Source: Sediminibacterium ginsengisoli (GTDB lineage: Bacteria; Bacteroidota; Bacteroidia; Chitinophagales; Chitinophagaceae). Taken from it: a DNA stretch of 64,000 nucleotides. The DNA is taken from the NCBI GenBank assembly GCA_945901845.1, contig CAMDLR010000006.1, positions 19,410 through 83,409 of the forward strand, read 5' to 3'. The notes under the pieces were generated by a model. That model saw only the letters and a program-made list of their open reading frames with translations, searched no databases and was not told the origin of the DNA. The position numbers were made by a program, and so were the translations under genes. The number at the start of each line of letters is the position of its first letter. Within the stretch, counting starts at the first letter, position 1. Of the stretch, positions 42,954 to 52,185 are shown in pieces.

Positions 42954-43603
42954 GTGGTCTTACAGCCTTAGTTATTGGAGCTACAGGTGCAACAGGTACA
43001 GAACTTGTAAATCAATTAATTAAAGACAACCAATATACTAGCGTGGTTGTATTTTCTAGAAGACCCTTATTGGTTTCCCATTCAATTTTGACATCGCATA
43101 TTGTTGATTTTGACAACCCCCAAGCTTGGGCGCATTTAGTAAAAGGTGATGTGCTATTTTCGGCACTAGCTACTACCCTCAAGCAGGCGGGAAGCCAAAA
43201 AGAACAATACAAAATTGATTATACCTATCAATACCAAACAGCTGCTACAGCTGCGGCTAACGGAGTAGCAAAATATGTGTTGGTATCTGCTATGGGTGCC
43301 AACGCAAAATCTTGGCTATTTTACACCCGCATTAAAGGGGAACTCGATAACGCTGTTGCAGCATTACCATTTAAGCAGATACATATATTTAGACCCGGAT
43401 TTTTACTAAGGCAGCCAGATAAAATAAGGCCAATGGAGAAACTAGGCATTGCCATCATTCACTTTTTTAACAAGTTAAGTTTATTTAAAAGCCAAAAGCC
43501 ACTTCCTGTTGATGTACTCGCGCAAAAAATGCGTTTCGTATTATCAAATCAGGTTGCCCAACAATTTCAAGTCTATTCTTTGGATTCAATATTTGATTTG
43601 TAG
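42950..43603 (+). CDS. NAD(P)-binding atypical SDR protein in the ars operon
   Basis: A 217-aa Rossmann protein. The dinucleotide motif is ALVIGATGATGTELVNQL, followed by FSRRPL (NADP-type basic residues) and YVLVSAMGANAKSW with a serine in the catalytic position, then YTRIKGELD (YxxxK-like). It resembles the HTATIP2/oxidoreductase HTATIP group. The 4-nt overlap with arsC implies co-expression, but a direct role in arsenic metabolism is not established. Confidence 0.78.
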   Translation: MSGLTALVIGATGATGTELVNQLIKDNQYTSVVVFSRRPLLVSHSILTSHIVDFDNPQAWAHLVKGDVLFSALATTLKQAGSQKEQYKIDYTYQYQTAATAAANGVAKYVLVSAMGANAKSWLFYTRIKGELDNAVAALPFKQIHIFRPGFLLRQPDKIRPMEKLGIAIIHFFNKLSLFKSQKPLPVDVLAQKMRFVLSNQVAQQFQVYSLDSIFDL

Positions 43604-43631
43604 TATCTTACTATTTCAAATATTGATTGTC

Positions 43632-44900
43632 ATGAAAAAATTTGTTACGATTATTATTGCTTTTGTATTATTTATTAGTACTAGCCTTGCGCAAGTATTA
43701 TCGCCCCTTGTTACAAGATCTAAAAATTTAGATCGAGTTAAACTTGCACAGATTGATACCTTATTTAATGAGTATGTTAAAAATAATTGGTTGGTAGGTG
43801 CTTCAACTATTATTGTAAAAGACAATCAAGTTGTTTACTACAAAGGACATGGTTTTGCAGATAAGGCTTCAAAAAAACCGATGGATCCAAATTCTATTTT
43901 TAGAATCATGAGTCAAACCAAGGCTATTACTAGTTTAGCGGTATTACAATTGTTTGAAAATGGTAAACTCAATTTAGATCAAGCAGTAGGTGATTTTATA
44001 CCAACTTTTTATAAGCAATCTGTTTTAAAAGATTTTAATGCTACAGATACAAGCTATACAACAGTTCCAGCAAAAAGAAATATTACCATTAGAGATTTAT
44101 TAACGCATTCTTCTGGTATTGATTATGCTGGAATTGGTTCTGAAAAAATGAAAGCTATTTATGCAAAAGCAGGTATACCATCAGGACTAGGAAAAATTAA
44201 TGGTACTTTATTAGAGCACATGAAAGCACTTGGAACTTTACCACTTATACATCAGTCAGGCGAAAAATTTACCTATGGTTTAAATTCTGATTTGTTGGGT
44301 TGTATTGTTGAAGTTGTTTCTGGCATGCCACTCGACGCGTATTTCAATAAATATATTTTTGAACCCATGGATATGAAGGATACTTATTTTAATGTTCCTG
44401 CTTCAAAAGCAAATAGGCTTCCAACGGTTTACACCGAAGACAGCAATAAGAAAATTATAGAATGGGGACCTACATTTAGAAATATTGATCCTAACTATCC
44501 ATTACTAGGGACAATCTATTTTTCCGGTGGCGCTGGTTTGTCTTCCACTGCATTTGACTATGCTATATTTTTACAAATGATATTAAATGGCGGAAAATAT
44601 AATGGCAAACAAATTATTTCGCCAAGAACAGCCGAGTTAATGCTGAGCCCACAACTAGATTTTAAATATGAAGGTCTTAATGATTTTGGTTTGGGTTTTG
44701 CAATTACTTCTGAAAAAGCAGCAAATCTAAATGCTCGAAATAAAGGTTCTTTTTCTTGGGGTGGTTATTACGGTACAACCTATTGGGCCGACCCAAAAGA
44801 AAAATTGATTTGCTTAATCATGACACAACATACACCCAATTCACATGCTGGATTTCAGGCTAAAATTGAAAATATTATTTATGGAAGTTTGGTAAAATAG
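43632..44900 (+). CDS. serine hydrolase (beta-lactamase family)
   Basis: A 422-aa exported enzyme with signal peptide MKKFVTIIIAFVLFISTSLA. The SxxK motif is in IMSQTKAITSLAVLQLF, followed by DLLTHSSGIDY, FTYGLNSDLLG (second-motif region) and FSWGGYYGTTYWADP (third-motif region, WGG in place of HxG). It belongs to the class C-like esterase/DD-peptidase group. ATG 43632 begins the signal peptide; the longer frame from 43509 overlaps the previous gene. It is not closely similar to the hydrolase at 39723. Confidence 0.87.
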   Translation: MKKFVTIIIAFVLFISTSLAQVLSPLVTRSKNLDRVKLAQIDTLFNEYVKNNWLVGASTIIVKDNQVVYYKGHGFADKASKKPMDPNSIFRIMSQTKAITSLAVLQLFENGKLNLDQAVGDFIPTFYKQSVLKDFNATDTSYTTVPAKRNITIRDLLTHSSGIDYAGIGSEKMKAIYAKAGIPSGLGKINGTLLEHMKALGTLPLIHQSGEKFTYGLNSDLLGCIVEVVSGMPLDAYFNKYIFEPMDMKDTYFNVPASKANRLPTVYTEDSNKKIIEWGPTFRNIDPNYPLLGTIYFSGGAGLSSTAFDYAIFLQMILNGGKYNGKQIISPRTAELMLSPQLDFKYEGLNDFGLGFAITSEKAANLNARNKGSFSWGGYYGTTYWADPKEKLICLIMTQHTPNSHAGFQAKIENIIYGSLVK

Positions 44901-44935
44901 TCACTCAAATAAACAATTTGCAACTCTCGTTGTTT

Positions 44936-44943
44936 TACTTTTG
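44936..44943 (+). promoter_or_regulatory. putative -7 element of the DUF3050 gene
   Basis: TACTTTTG matches TAnnTTTG and lies 24 nt before the ATG. A TTTG at 44917-44920 may be the -33 box, though the 15-nt spacer is short. Confidence 0.4.
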
Positions 44944-44966
44944 CGCGCAGTTTAAAAGCCGCAATC

Positions 44967-45731
44967 ATGATGAACCCCTACGTAGAACAACTAAAATCTA
45001 ACATCGAGTCAGTAAGAAATACTTTATTGGCGCACCCGATATATAGTCAAATCCAAGACTTACATGGATTACAAAGATTCTCTGAAACCCATGTTTTTGC
45101 GGTATGGGATTTTATGAGCTTATTAAAATCACTCCAAATTGGATTGACATCTGTAGCACTCCCTTGGGTTCCTGTAGGCAACGCAGATACGCGTTATTTA
45201 ATCAATGAAATTGTACTAGGTGAAGAATCTGATGTAGATCAGGATGGTGTTAGAATTAGTCATTTCGAATTATATATTAAAGCAATGCAACAAATGGGCG
45301 GTTCTACCACCGTTATTGAGGCATTGATCGCAAAAATAAATGCAGGGGTACCTGTTCAAAATGCAATCGAGGCTGCTGAAATACCAAAAAAAGTAAAAGA
45401 CTTTTTGCAATTCACTTTTGATATTTCTTTTAACGCGCCGCTTTATGTTAAGGCAGCTGTATTTACGTTTGGTAGAGAAGACTTGATACCGAGCATGTTT
45501 ATGAAAATTTTAGACAAAATTTATGCTGATGCTCCACATAAAGTAAGTATTTTTAAATACTATATCGAAAGACATATTGAAGTAGATGGTGATCATCACA
45601 GTCACTTGGCACTTGATATGGTAAGTAGGCTTTGTGGTGATGATGCATCTAAATGGGAGGAAGCAACAAGCGCCTCTGTTAAAGCCCTTGCACTTCGCAT
45701 AGGACTTTGGGATGCTATTTTTGATAAATAA
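44967..45731 (+). CDS. DUF3050 domain-containing protein
   Basis: A 254-aa soluble helical protein. The sequence (HPIYSQIQDLHGLQRFSETH, VFAVWDFMSLLKSLQIGLT, YLINEIVLGEESDVDQDG, YIERHIEVDGDHHSHLALDM) matches DUF3050, a heme-oxygenase-like fold. The conserved Glu, Asp and His residues in the last block suggest a metal site. Function unknown. The chagasin-like gene begins 4 nt after its stop. Confidence 0.85.
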   Translation: MMNPYVEQLKSNIESVRNTLLAHPIYSQIQDLHGLQRFSETHVFAVWDFMSLLKSLQIGLTSVALPWVPVGNADTRYLINEIVLGEESDVDQDGVRISHFELYIKAMQQMGGSTTVIEALIAKINAGVPVQNAIEAAEIPKKVKDFLQFTFDISFNAPLYVKAAVFTFGREDLIPSMFMKILDKIYADAPHKVSIFKYYIERHIEVDGDHHSHLALDMVSRLCGDDASKWEEATSASVKALALRIGLWDAIFDK

Positions 45732-45735
45732 TGAT

Positions 45736-46131
45736 ATGAAAAAAATTATTGGTGTTACAGTAAGGTTTTTGCAAATGTTGGTATGGGTTATTTTGTTGGC
45801 TCAATTGCAAACTGCTTGCAGTAAACAAACATCTGGCTCTGAGGTAGATAGTCATAACTTAAAAATTGGCCAGCATATCGATGTAACGCTTAACTCAAAT
45901 CCGTCAACAGGTTATAGTTGGTCTTGGATAAATAAAGCAGCTGTAACGACTGTAGATTCTGTGGCCGCTATTTCAGTTGGTAGTAGTAATGCTCCCGGAA
46001 GCTCTAACCAAGAAATTTGGCGATTCAAGGCAGTTAAAGCGGGTACTGATTCCATTAAATTTAGGTATGCGCAACCTTGGGTTGGCGGCGCTGTTGGTGA
46101 AACCAGAACCCTCTTTATAAAAGTCAATTAG
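45736..46131 (+). CDS. chagasin-like (I42) protease inhibitor lipoprotein
   Basis: A 131-aa lipoprotein (signal to QLQTACSK, Cys about 27). The inhibitor loops of family I42 are visible: NPSTGYSWSW (BC loop NPTTG) and the C-terminal RYAQPW (FG loop). An intervening GSSNAPGSSNQEIWRFKA corresponds to the DE side. I42 proteins inhibit papain-like cysteine proteases in the periplasm or outside. ATG 45736 is chosen over the longer frame. Its 3-prime end overlaps the convergent SDR gene by 4 nt. Confidence 0.82.
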   Translation: MKKIIGVTVRFLQMLVWVILLAQLQTACSKQTSGSEVDSHNLKIGQHIDVTLNSNPSTGYSWSWINKAAVTTVDSVAAISVGSSNAPGSSNQEIWRFKAVKAGTDSIKFRYAQPWVGGAVGETRTLFIKVN

Positions 46132-46964
46132 TTTTTAGGAAAGTCTGCACTTTCAGTAACAGACGCCCAAGTATCAAAATCATTTTTTAATTCTTCTAAT
46201 TTTTCTCTAGCACCTCTTAGCGCAGCAACGCCTAACAATAAACGCATCGGCGGCATTTCAGATTCAACCACTTGAATCATTGCTTTTACGGCCCTTACTG
46301 GATCGCCAGCTTGGTTTCCACTGATACCTCTAATAGTATCTTTATTTTTGTCTGCTGTTTCTGCGTAATCTGCAATAGTTGCAGGGCTTTCGTTAGCAGA
46401 ACGTCCTGCCCAATCTGTTCTAAATCCACTAGGTGCAATAATGGTTACTTTAATACCAAGTGGTCCAACTTCTTTAGCTAGCGATTCGCTAAAACCATCC
46501 ACAGCATATTTTGTAGCGTTGTAAAAACCTACACCAGGGAAAGATCTTAAACCTGCAATGGAAGCAATATTTAAAATATGTCCACTTCTTTGTTTGCGCA
46601 TGTGGGGTAACACTTCTTGCGTCATTTTTGCTAAACCAAACACATTGATTTCAAACATCTTTCTTACTTCTACTTCTTCACTTTCTTCGATAGAGCCAAA
46701 GTATCCAATGCCGGCATTATTTACGAGCACATCAATTTGACCAAAATGGGCCATTGTTTGAGCAACACTTGATTTAATTTCTGCATCGATTGTAACATCT
46801 AGTTTGATCGCAATAGATGTATTTGGGTAAGCTGCAACAATATCATCTACATCACTTGTTTTGCGCGATGCAACAGCAACTTTATAACCTTTTGCTAAAA
46901 CCTCTTTTGCAAGTTCTCTTCCAAACCCTGTTGAACATCCTGTAATAAGCCAAACTTTTTCCAT
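46128..46964 (-). CDS. SDR family oxidoreductase
   Basis: A 278-aa short-chain dehydrogenase. Motifs in order are TGCSTGFGRELA (cofactor), NNAGIGYFGS, NIASIAGLRS and YNATKYAVDG (YxxxK catalytic), then APSGFRTDWAGRS. ATG 46964 (MEKVW) is preferred; ATG 46970 is in frame. The gene starts a few bases after the stop of the 133-aa secreted protein gene and is probably co-transcribed with it. Substrate unknown. Confidence 0.9.
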   Translation of the reverse strand: MEKVWLITGCSTGFGRELAKEVLAKGYKVAVASRKTSDVDDIVAAYPNTSIAIKLDVTIDAEIKSSVAQTMAHFGQIDVLVNNAGIGYFGSIEESEEVEVRKMFEINVFGLAKMTQEVLPHMRKQRSGHILNIASIAGLRSFPGVGFYNATKYAVDGFSESLAKEVGPLGIKVTIIAPSGFRTDWAGRSANESPATIADYAETADKNKDTIRGISGNQAGDPVRAVKAMIQVVESEMPPMRLLLGVAALRGAREKLEELKNDFDTWASVTESADFPKN

Positions 46965-46971
46965 GATCATT

Positions 46972-47373
46972 TTATTTTGAGTGATTTGCGTTATATGCTT
47001 CGATTCCTTTAATAATTAATTTTTGTCTTCTAATTTCTCTTGGCACCACAATGATACCGATTAGTAAACCAAATGCACCATAAGATGAATTTCGGCCAGG
47101 ACTAAGTGTATTAGAGCTCAGTGCCGTTAATCCTAAATAACCACCCCAAAAGTAGTTCCAATCTCTGATTCTTTTTGCACGATTAAAATATAAATATGCT
47201 TCCGGTAAGGTTACCGATAAATCTCTTGCATCAGCAATGGTTAGCGCCCTGCTACCGAGGTAAATTTTTTTGCCAACGAGTTTCATTTTTTCTCTTGATC
47301 TGCTTTCGTCTTGAGCCATTAGAAACTGAGTAAAAAACGAAATACATAACAAAAGGGTAATCTTTTTTATCAT
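46972..47373 (-). CDS. secreted or membrane protein of unknown function
   Basis: A 133-aa protein with signal peptide MIKKITLLLCISFFTQFLMA. One or two hydrophobic segments occur near the C-terminus (YGAFGLLIGIIVVPREI). The rest (KKIYLGSRALTIADARDLSV, PEAYLYFNRAKRIRDWNYFW) is not recognised. It is immediately upstream of the SDR gene and divergent from the Tat-exported phosphoesterase. Confidence 0.6.
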   Translation of the reverse strand: MIKKITLLLCISFFTQFLMAQDESRSREKMKLVGKKIYLGSRALTIADARDLSVTLPEAYLYFNRAKRIRDWNYFWGGYLGLTALSSNTLSPGRNSSYGAFGLLIGIIVVPREIRRQKLIIKGIEAYNANHSK

Positions 47374-47414
47374 AAATTAATAGTTATATTTATTTTTCAA
47401 AAATACCGATTATC

Positions 47415-48260
47415 ATGGATCAAAATAATTCGTCGCGCCGTTCATTTTTAAAAAATGTTTCTTTTGCTACTGCATTTTTTGCGGTTGGTGGGCACCAAAA
47501 AATTAGCGCTTCCACTGTTTTTGAAAATCGGAGCAAGGTTGTACTTCGTTTTGTAGTAGCATCAGATGCCCATTATGGCCAACCCGGTACTGCTTATGAT
47601 GAAATGATTGAAAAAATTACCGGTCAAATAAATAGTTTTCATATAGAAGCACCACTTGATTTTTGTGTGATCAATGGCGATATTATTCATAACGAAAAAC
47701 ATTTGCTACCATTAGCCAAGCAAAAATTAGATGCGCTAAAGCCAACATACTTTGTTACTAGAGGAAATCATGATATGGTGAGTACGACCTTTTGGAATGA
47801 AGTTTGGGGAATGCCTGTCAACCATAGCGTAAAGGTTAAGGGTCATGCCATTGTTTTAGCAGATACATCCAATGAAGAAGGAAAATACTTGTCTCCGGAC
47901 ATACAGTGGCTCTCTGGGCAATTAGAAGCATACAAGCAACAAAAGCATGTTTTGCTCTTTTTGCATATTCCTCAAAAAGCATGGACGGCAAATTCAATCA
48001 ATACCCCTGATTTTGAAAGCCTCGTAGACAAGTACCCGAATGTAACAGCCATTTTTCACGGTCACGAGCATGACCAGGATGGGGTGAAATTATTAGGTAA
48101 CAGGCAAACCCCTTGTTTATTTGATGCCCATATGGGTGGTAATTGGGGAACCCCATATAAGGGGTTTAGGGTGGTAGAAATCTTAAAAGACGGTACGCTC
48201 GTTTCGTATATGATGAATCCTACTCAAAAAATTAATGATTATAGCAGGGCTACAACATAA
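47415..48260 (+). CDS. metallophosphoesterase, Tat-exported
   Basis: A 281-aa calcineurin-like phosphoesterase. The twin-arginine signal is NNSSRRSFLKNVSFATAFFAVGG in two parts around RRSFLK. The metal-binding blocks are all present: ASDAHYG, VINGDIIHN, TRGNHDM, LFLHIPQ and IFHGHEHD. It probably acts in the periplasm on a phosphoester or nucleotide; the substrate is unknown. There is no obvious operon partner. Confidence 0.9.
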   Translation: MDQNNSSRRSFLKNVSFATAFFAVGGHQKISASTVFENRSKVVLRFVVASDAHYGQPGTAYDEMIEKITGQINSFHIEAPLDFCVINGDIIHNEKHLLPLAKQKLDALKPTYFVTRGNHDMVSTTFWNEVWGMPVNHSVKVKGHAIVLADTSNEEGKYLSPDIQWLSGQLEAYKQQKHVLLFLHIPQKAWTANSINTPDFESLVDKYPNVTAIFHGHEHDQDGVKLLGNRQTPCLFDAHMGGNWGTPYKGFRVVEILKDGTLVSYMMNPTQKINDYSRATT

Positions 48261-48314
48261 AAAATGAGGGCCCGGTTACCCAAAGCCCCCATACCCCCCG
48301 AGTTTAAAACTCAC

Positions 48315-48360
48315 TCAAATAAACGCAACAAACTAGTGATGTTAGATGCGCTTTATTTGA
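48315..48360. promoter_or_regulatory. hairpin in the 48.3-48.5 kb intergenic gap
   Basis: TCAAATAAA (48315-48323) and TTTATTTGA (48352-48360) are perfect arms. CGC/GCG and AACA/TGTT continue the stem inward around small bulges. A second small hairpin CAATAATCTATTATTG lies at 48365-48380. A C-rich patch (48268-48299) precedes them. The first hairpin may end the phosphoesterase transcript, but it has no T-tract. Confidence 0.4.
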
Positions 48361-48488
48361 ATTTCAATAATCTATTATTGAGTAACGGATATAAATAGTA
48401 AAATAATATAATACAACAGACTATAAATATAATATATATTTAATATTTATAAAACGTATCTTATTTTTATTAATCTGACCCAATTGAT

Positions 48489-48496
48489 TAGCTTTG
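48489..48496 (+). promoter_or_regulatory. putative -7 element of the first receptor-like gene
   Basis: TAGCTTTG matches TAnnTTTG and lies only 4 nt before the ATG at 48501, so any transcript from it would be leaderless. No clear -33 box. Confidence 0.35.
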
Positions 48497-48500
48497 TAAG

Positions 48501-49892
48501 ATGCGTTTAAGACATACATATATTATTCTGTTTTTATTTGTCACCCTTCAGGCATCCGCACAAAAAAATTTACTGCGCTATTTAGCTTCTCAAAAGGGCT
48601 CGTTTGAACTTCAATTGCTGAATAAGGAAACTAAATTGGTTTCTACCCCTATTGGGTTAACCTGCACCGATTCTAAGCATGCCTATATGGTTAATAATGG
48701 GCAACTCTATTTTCAAATCACTGGAACAGGCAAGCTATTTAAAATAGATTCCACACTTGGGGCTATTAGACTTGACAATACCTGTTTTGAAGGCTATAAT
48801 TTTGGTGCATACTCATTTGTAAGAAACGATAAATTCTACAATTTAGGTGGATGGGGATTTTGGCAATTTAACAGCGGACTGAGGTATTTTGATACGACTT
48901 CCAAAGAATGGTTTAGACAGCCAATTAGTAAAGAAGTAAGAATGGCTTTGCATATGAATGCGGTTGTTTATCCAGATAAAATAAATGACCTTATTTATGT
49001 GGTATATCAGTCATATCCCAATTCTTATTATAAGTTGCAAAATGAAATACAAAATGACACGGTGTACATGCAGTGTTTGAATTTAAAAACCAATGATTGG
49101 TGGCAGGAACCTAAAATTGTGAATGACAAAATATTTCAAGAATCCGTAATTGGTACAAGCTCAATGATCCTTCCAGGTTTGGGAATTTTAACGGAGTCTT
49201 ATAATCATTTGTATTTAATAAACCCAACTACCCAAAAATTATATGAAATAGAAAATGAAATTGGCGGCACCATTATGAATTATGTGGCAAGTAAAAATGG
49301 CTTGTATTTTTATAATGATGAAAAGCTGCATATTTATAATCCTGGGTTAGATTCTTTGGTTAGCATTACGCTTTCGATGTCAAAATTTTCTGAAGTTGCT
49401 AAACCGCTTTACAAAAAAAATACACCAAGTTTTACAAGTAAAATAAAGCTTAATCAACTACTCTATTTTATAGTGCTTTTATTATTATTTACGATTTCTA
49501 TTGTATTATTTTTCAAGAATAAGTCTTTCCGTAAAATGCAGCAAACTATTGTTGGGAGCGGCTTTCACAAAAAATCAATAGAGGTAAATAAGCAACTAGA
49601 ATTTTCAGATAATTTAACTGAAACAGAAAAATCGGTACTGGATATTTTGATTGAATGTTCTAAACAAAGTATACCAACATCCATTGATCAAATAAATAGA
49701 GCACTGGGTGTAAAAAATAAAGAAGTAACGATCCAAAACAAATTAAGATCTGACACCCTTCAAATGATCAATAAAAAATTTATGGTATTTGCCTCCACCA
49801 GTGATACACTAGTGGAGCGAGAAAAAACAGCCTTGGATAAAAGGGTATACCAATACAAGATTAATGAGCGCTACCTAAATAAAATTAAATAG
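48501..49892 (+). CDS. putative membrane-embedded regulator: exported propeller-like sensor, one TM, cytoplasmic winged-helix-like tail
   Basis: A 463-aa protein with signal peptide (about 1-20, ending LQASAQ). An exported region of about 295 residues has kelch-like blocks (NLGGWGFWQFNSGLRYFD with KEWFRQP, LYLINPTTQKLYEIENEI, LYFYNDEKLHIYNPGLD). One membrane helix follows (LNQLLYFIVLLLLFTISIV, about 317-338). The cytoplasmic tail (339-463) has TETEKSVLDILIE and INRALGVKNKEVTIQNKLRS, which looks like a helix-turn-helix with a wing after it. The whole architecture is shared with 60242-61672. Neither domain is assigned to a named family by me. Confidence 0.65.
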   Translation: MRLRHTYIILFLFVTLQASAQKNLLRYLASQKGSFELQLLNKETKLVSTPIGLTCTDSKHAYMVNNGQLYFQITGTGKLFKIDSTLGAIRLDNTCFEGYNFGAYSFVRNDKFYNLGGWGFWQFNSGLRYFDTTSKEWFRQPISKEVRMALHMNAVVYPDKINDLIYVVYQSYPNSYYKLQNEIQNDTVYMQCLNLKTNDWWQEPKIVNDKIFQESVIGTSSMILPGLGILTESYNHLYLINPTTQKLYEIENEIGGTIMNYVASKNGLYFYNDEKLHIYNPGLDSLVSITLSMSKFSEVAKPLYKKNTPSFTSKIKLNQLLYFIVLLLLFTISIVLFFKNKSFRKMQQTIVGSGFHKKSIEVNKQLEFSDNLTETEKSVLDILIECSKQSIPTSIDQINRALGVKNKEVTIQNKLRSDTLQMINKKFMVFASTSDTLVEREKTALDKRVYQYKINERYLNKIK

Positions 49893-49927
49893 GTATCTCT
49901 TACGTATTTTTTGAATGTAAAAAGGAA

Positions 49928-50170
49928 TTAACCTTCTGCTTCTTCCTCTTCTTCTTCTTTGAAAAGTGGGTTTCTACGAGATGGAATAACCATTTGTTCG
50001 TCATCACTTAAGAATACCCAGAAGCCGTTTAATTCAAAAATGTCACCACTGGTTTTGCTATCTCCGTCTGCACTTCTGCGCTCGTAAGTACCTAATAATT
50101 CACCGTGGTGTCTTAATTGATTTAATTTGTCTTCGTGTGCTAATTCTTTAAAGCTTTCAATCGTCATCAT
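49928..50170 (-). CDS. small conserved protein with acidic tail
   Basis: An 80-aa soluble protein (MMTIESFKELAHEDKLNQLR, LGTYERRSADGDSKTSGDIF, ELNGFWVFLSDDEQMVIPSR). It ends in a run of glutamates. It looks like a known Bacteroidota hypothetical family with a small beta structure; the function is unknown. The poly-Glu codon run is a slippage-prone repeat. It is convergent with the receptor-like gene and 36 nt after the pullulanase start on the same strand order. Confidence 0.6.
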   Translation of the reverse strand: MMTIESFKELAHEDKLNQLRHHGELLGTYERRSADGDSKTSGDIFELNGFWVFLSDDEQMVIPSRRNPLFKEEEEEEAEG

Positions 50171-50206
50171 CTGTATTGATTTTGTGCAAATATATATTAC
50201 TCCTCC

Positions 50207-52177
50207 TTATTCGCCATATAGTATTACAGCAGAACTTCCTGCAAGGGTATAATTATTAGCTGATTTAGAAGAACCTTTACTACTTAATCCTACTTTCCAT
50301 GTGCCTTTTGGCAAACTAATGGTTTGAGGGGTTTGTTTACCATTGTAAGCGACCCATATTTCTTTCCAGCGATCACCTACCGCCGCTCCGTTGATGGTAT
50401 AAGCAATAATTCCAGTAGGTAGGTTCTTTTCAAAATTTAAATGGGCAGCAATTTGCTGTGCCGTTTGCATTCTAAAAGCAGGATGCGCACGTCTAATTTG
50501 AATCAAACTTTTGATAAACGTATAACTAGCATTATTTTGAGTTTTTAAATCCCAATTGATACTATTCACAATATCTCCTTTATCAAAAGAATTTTCTACT
50601 CCATTTTTTGTTCTTAAAAATTCGGTACCTGCATGTAAGAAACTAGCCCCTTGCGCGGTCAATACGATTGCATATGCTAGTTCGTGCATTTTTGTACGTT
50701 CAGCCACAGAGGCATCTTTAAAAGAGAGTTCTATTTTGTCCCATAAAATATTATTATCGTGACAATCTGCATAGTTGATAAGACCTGCGGGACTTGCTGT
50801 GTATGGTTCTTTTGAATAATTTACTTTGCTATAATTTATTTGAGGATGTTTTCCTGCGGCTACAATGCCAAATTTTACCGACTCGCTATTTTCAATTTGT
50901 CCAGTAGCAAAACCACGATCATTGATATTAAAAACGCTTCCCTTGATACCATCTCGCATGTCATCACTAAAAACGGCAATACCATTTAATTGTGCAGCAT
51001 TTCTTTTGAGTGCTCTTTTTTCATCAGGTAGCGGCGAACTACTAGAGGTCCATCCTTCACCATATAAAACAATCGAAGGTTTTATTTTACGGAGTGTATC
51101 AGAAATTAAATTCATGGTTTCAATATCATGGATACCCATGAGATCAAAACGAAACCCGTCTATATGGTATTCATTTACCCAATAGACTACACTTTCGATC
51201 ATAAATTTCTGAAACATAGCATTGTCGCTCGCTGTTTCATTACCACAGCTGCTTGCATCCGAAAAACTTCCATCGGCTCTTTTCCGGTAATAATAATCGG
51301 GAACAAGAATGTTAAAATTTGCGTTTTTAGTGAGTGCGGTATGGTTGTAAACCACATCCATAATGATACGTAAACCATTGCTGTGCATGGTTTTAATAAG
51401 TTCCTTTAACTCTTTGATACGTACTTTACCATCGGCAGGGTTTGTGCTATAAGAGCCCTCCGGAATATTATAATTGACAGGATCATAACCCCAGTTGTAC
51501 TGGACTTCAGACTTCGTTTCATCTACAGAGTTATAATCGTAAAAAGGTAAGAGATGCACGTGCGTTACGCCTAGTTCTTTGATATGTGAAAGACCTGTAG
51601 TTAATCCAGCACTATTTTTTGTTCCAACCTCTGCTAACCCTAAATATTTACCCTTATTTTTTATGCCACTACTAGTATGAATACTTGCATCTCTAACATG
51701 TAGTTCGTAAATGATAGCATCCGTTTGTTTGTTAGCGCTAGAAAAATTTGGCGACTTATCCCCGGCCCATCCTATAGGATTGGTTTCTTTTAAATCTATT
51801 ACTTGTGCTCTTAAACCATTGGTACCACAGGCTTTTGCGTATGGATCTACCACTTCTTCACTCCAAGCATTACCAATATGAACTTGAAAAGTATAGTAGC
51901 TATTTTTAAGATTTTCAGTTACTGTAATGTACCAAACACCATTTTCGCCCTTACTCAAATTAATAGAACGAATAGCATTGCCACCCATATCAGATTTGTA
52001 CAAATTAAGTTTAGCAGCAGTAGCTGTTGGTGCCCAAATTTTAAATGTTGCAGCGGTAGGCGAATAGGTTAATCCTAAATCTTTACCGCTGTAAACTGGA
52101 TAACTACTACTTTGGTTTTGAGCGGTGGCATAACTAGCGGCACCAATTAATAAAATGATGACCATTAACTTTTTCAT
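50207..52177 (-). CDS. pulA: type I pullulanase
   Basis: A 656-aa exported debranching enzyme that cuts alpha-1,6 links in pullulan or branched glucans. Signal peptide MKKLMVIILLIGAASYATAQ is followed by a CBM48-like domain (about 30-125). The GH13 barrel has YNWGYDPVNYNIPEGSY (type I signature), IIMDVVYNHT, GFRFDLMGIHD (nucleophile Asp), LYGEGWT (acid Glu) and NYADCHDN (third Asp). A C-terminal beta domain ends the protein. ATG 52177 starts the signal; the frame extends to 52207. No sus-type genes flank it. Confidence 0.92.
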   Translation of the reverse strand: MKKLMVIILLIGAASYATAQNQSSSYPVYSGKDLGLTYSPTAATFKIWAPTATAAKLNLYKSDMGGNAIRSINLSKGENGVWYITVTENLKNSYYTFQVHIGNAWSEEVVDPYAKACGTNGLRAQVIDLKETNPIGWAGDKSPNFSSANKQTDAIIYELHVRDASIHTSSGIKNKGKYLGLAEVGTKNSAGLTTGLSHIKELGVTHVHLLPFYDYNSVDETKSEVQYNWGYDPVNYNIPEGSYSTNPADGKVRIKELKELIKTMHSNGLRIIMDVVYNHTALTKNANFNILVPDYYYRKRADGSFSDASSCGNETASDNAMFQKFMIESVVYWVNEYHIDGFRFDLMGIHDIETMNLISDTLRKIKPSIVLYGEGWTSSSSPLPDEKRALKRNAAQLNGIAVFSDDMRDGIKGSVFNINDRGFATGQIENSESVKFGIVAAGKHPQINYSKVNYSKEPYTASPAGLINYADCHDNNILWDKIELSFKDASVAERTKMHELAYAIVLTAQGASFLHAGTEFLRTKNGVENSFDKGDIVNSINWDLKTQNNASYTFIKSLIQIRRAHPAFRMQTAQQIAAHLNFEKNLPTGIIAYTINGAAVGDRWKEIWVAYNGKQTPQTISLPKGTWKVGLSSKGSSKSANNYTLAGSSAVILYGE

Positions 52178-52185
52178 ACATGTCA

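Noticed and set aside
39723..44900. Beta-lactam resistance genes
   Set aside because: Both serine hydrolases carry SxxK motifs but fit the broad esterase/DD-peptidase group; nothing shows beta-lactamase activity.
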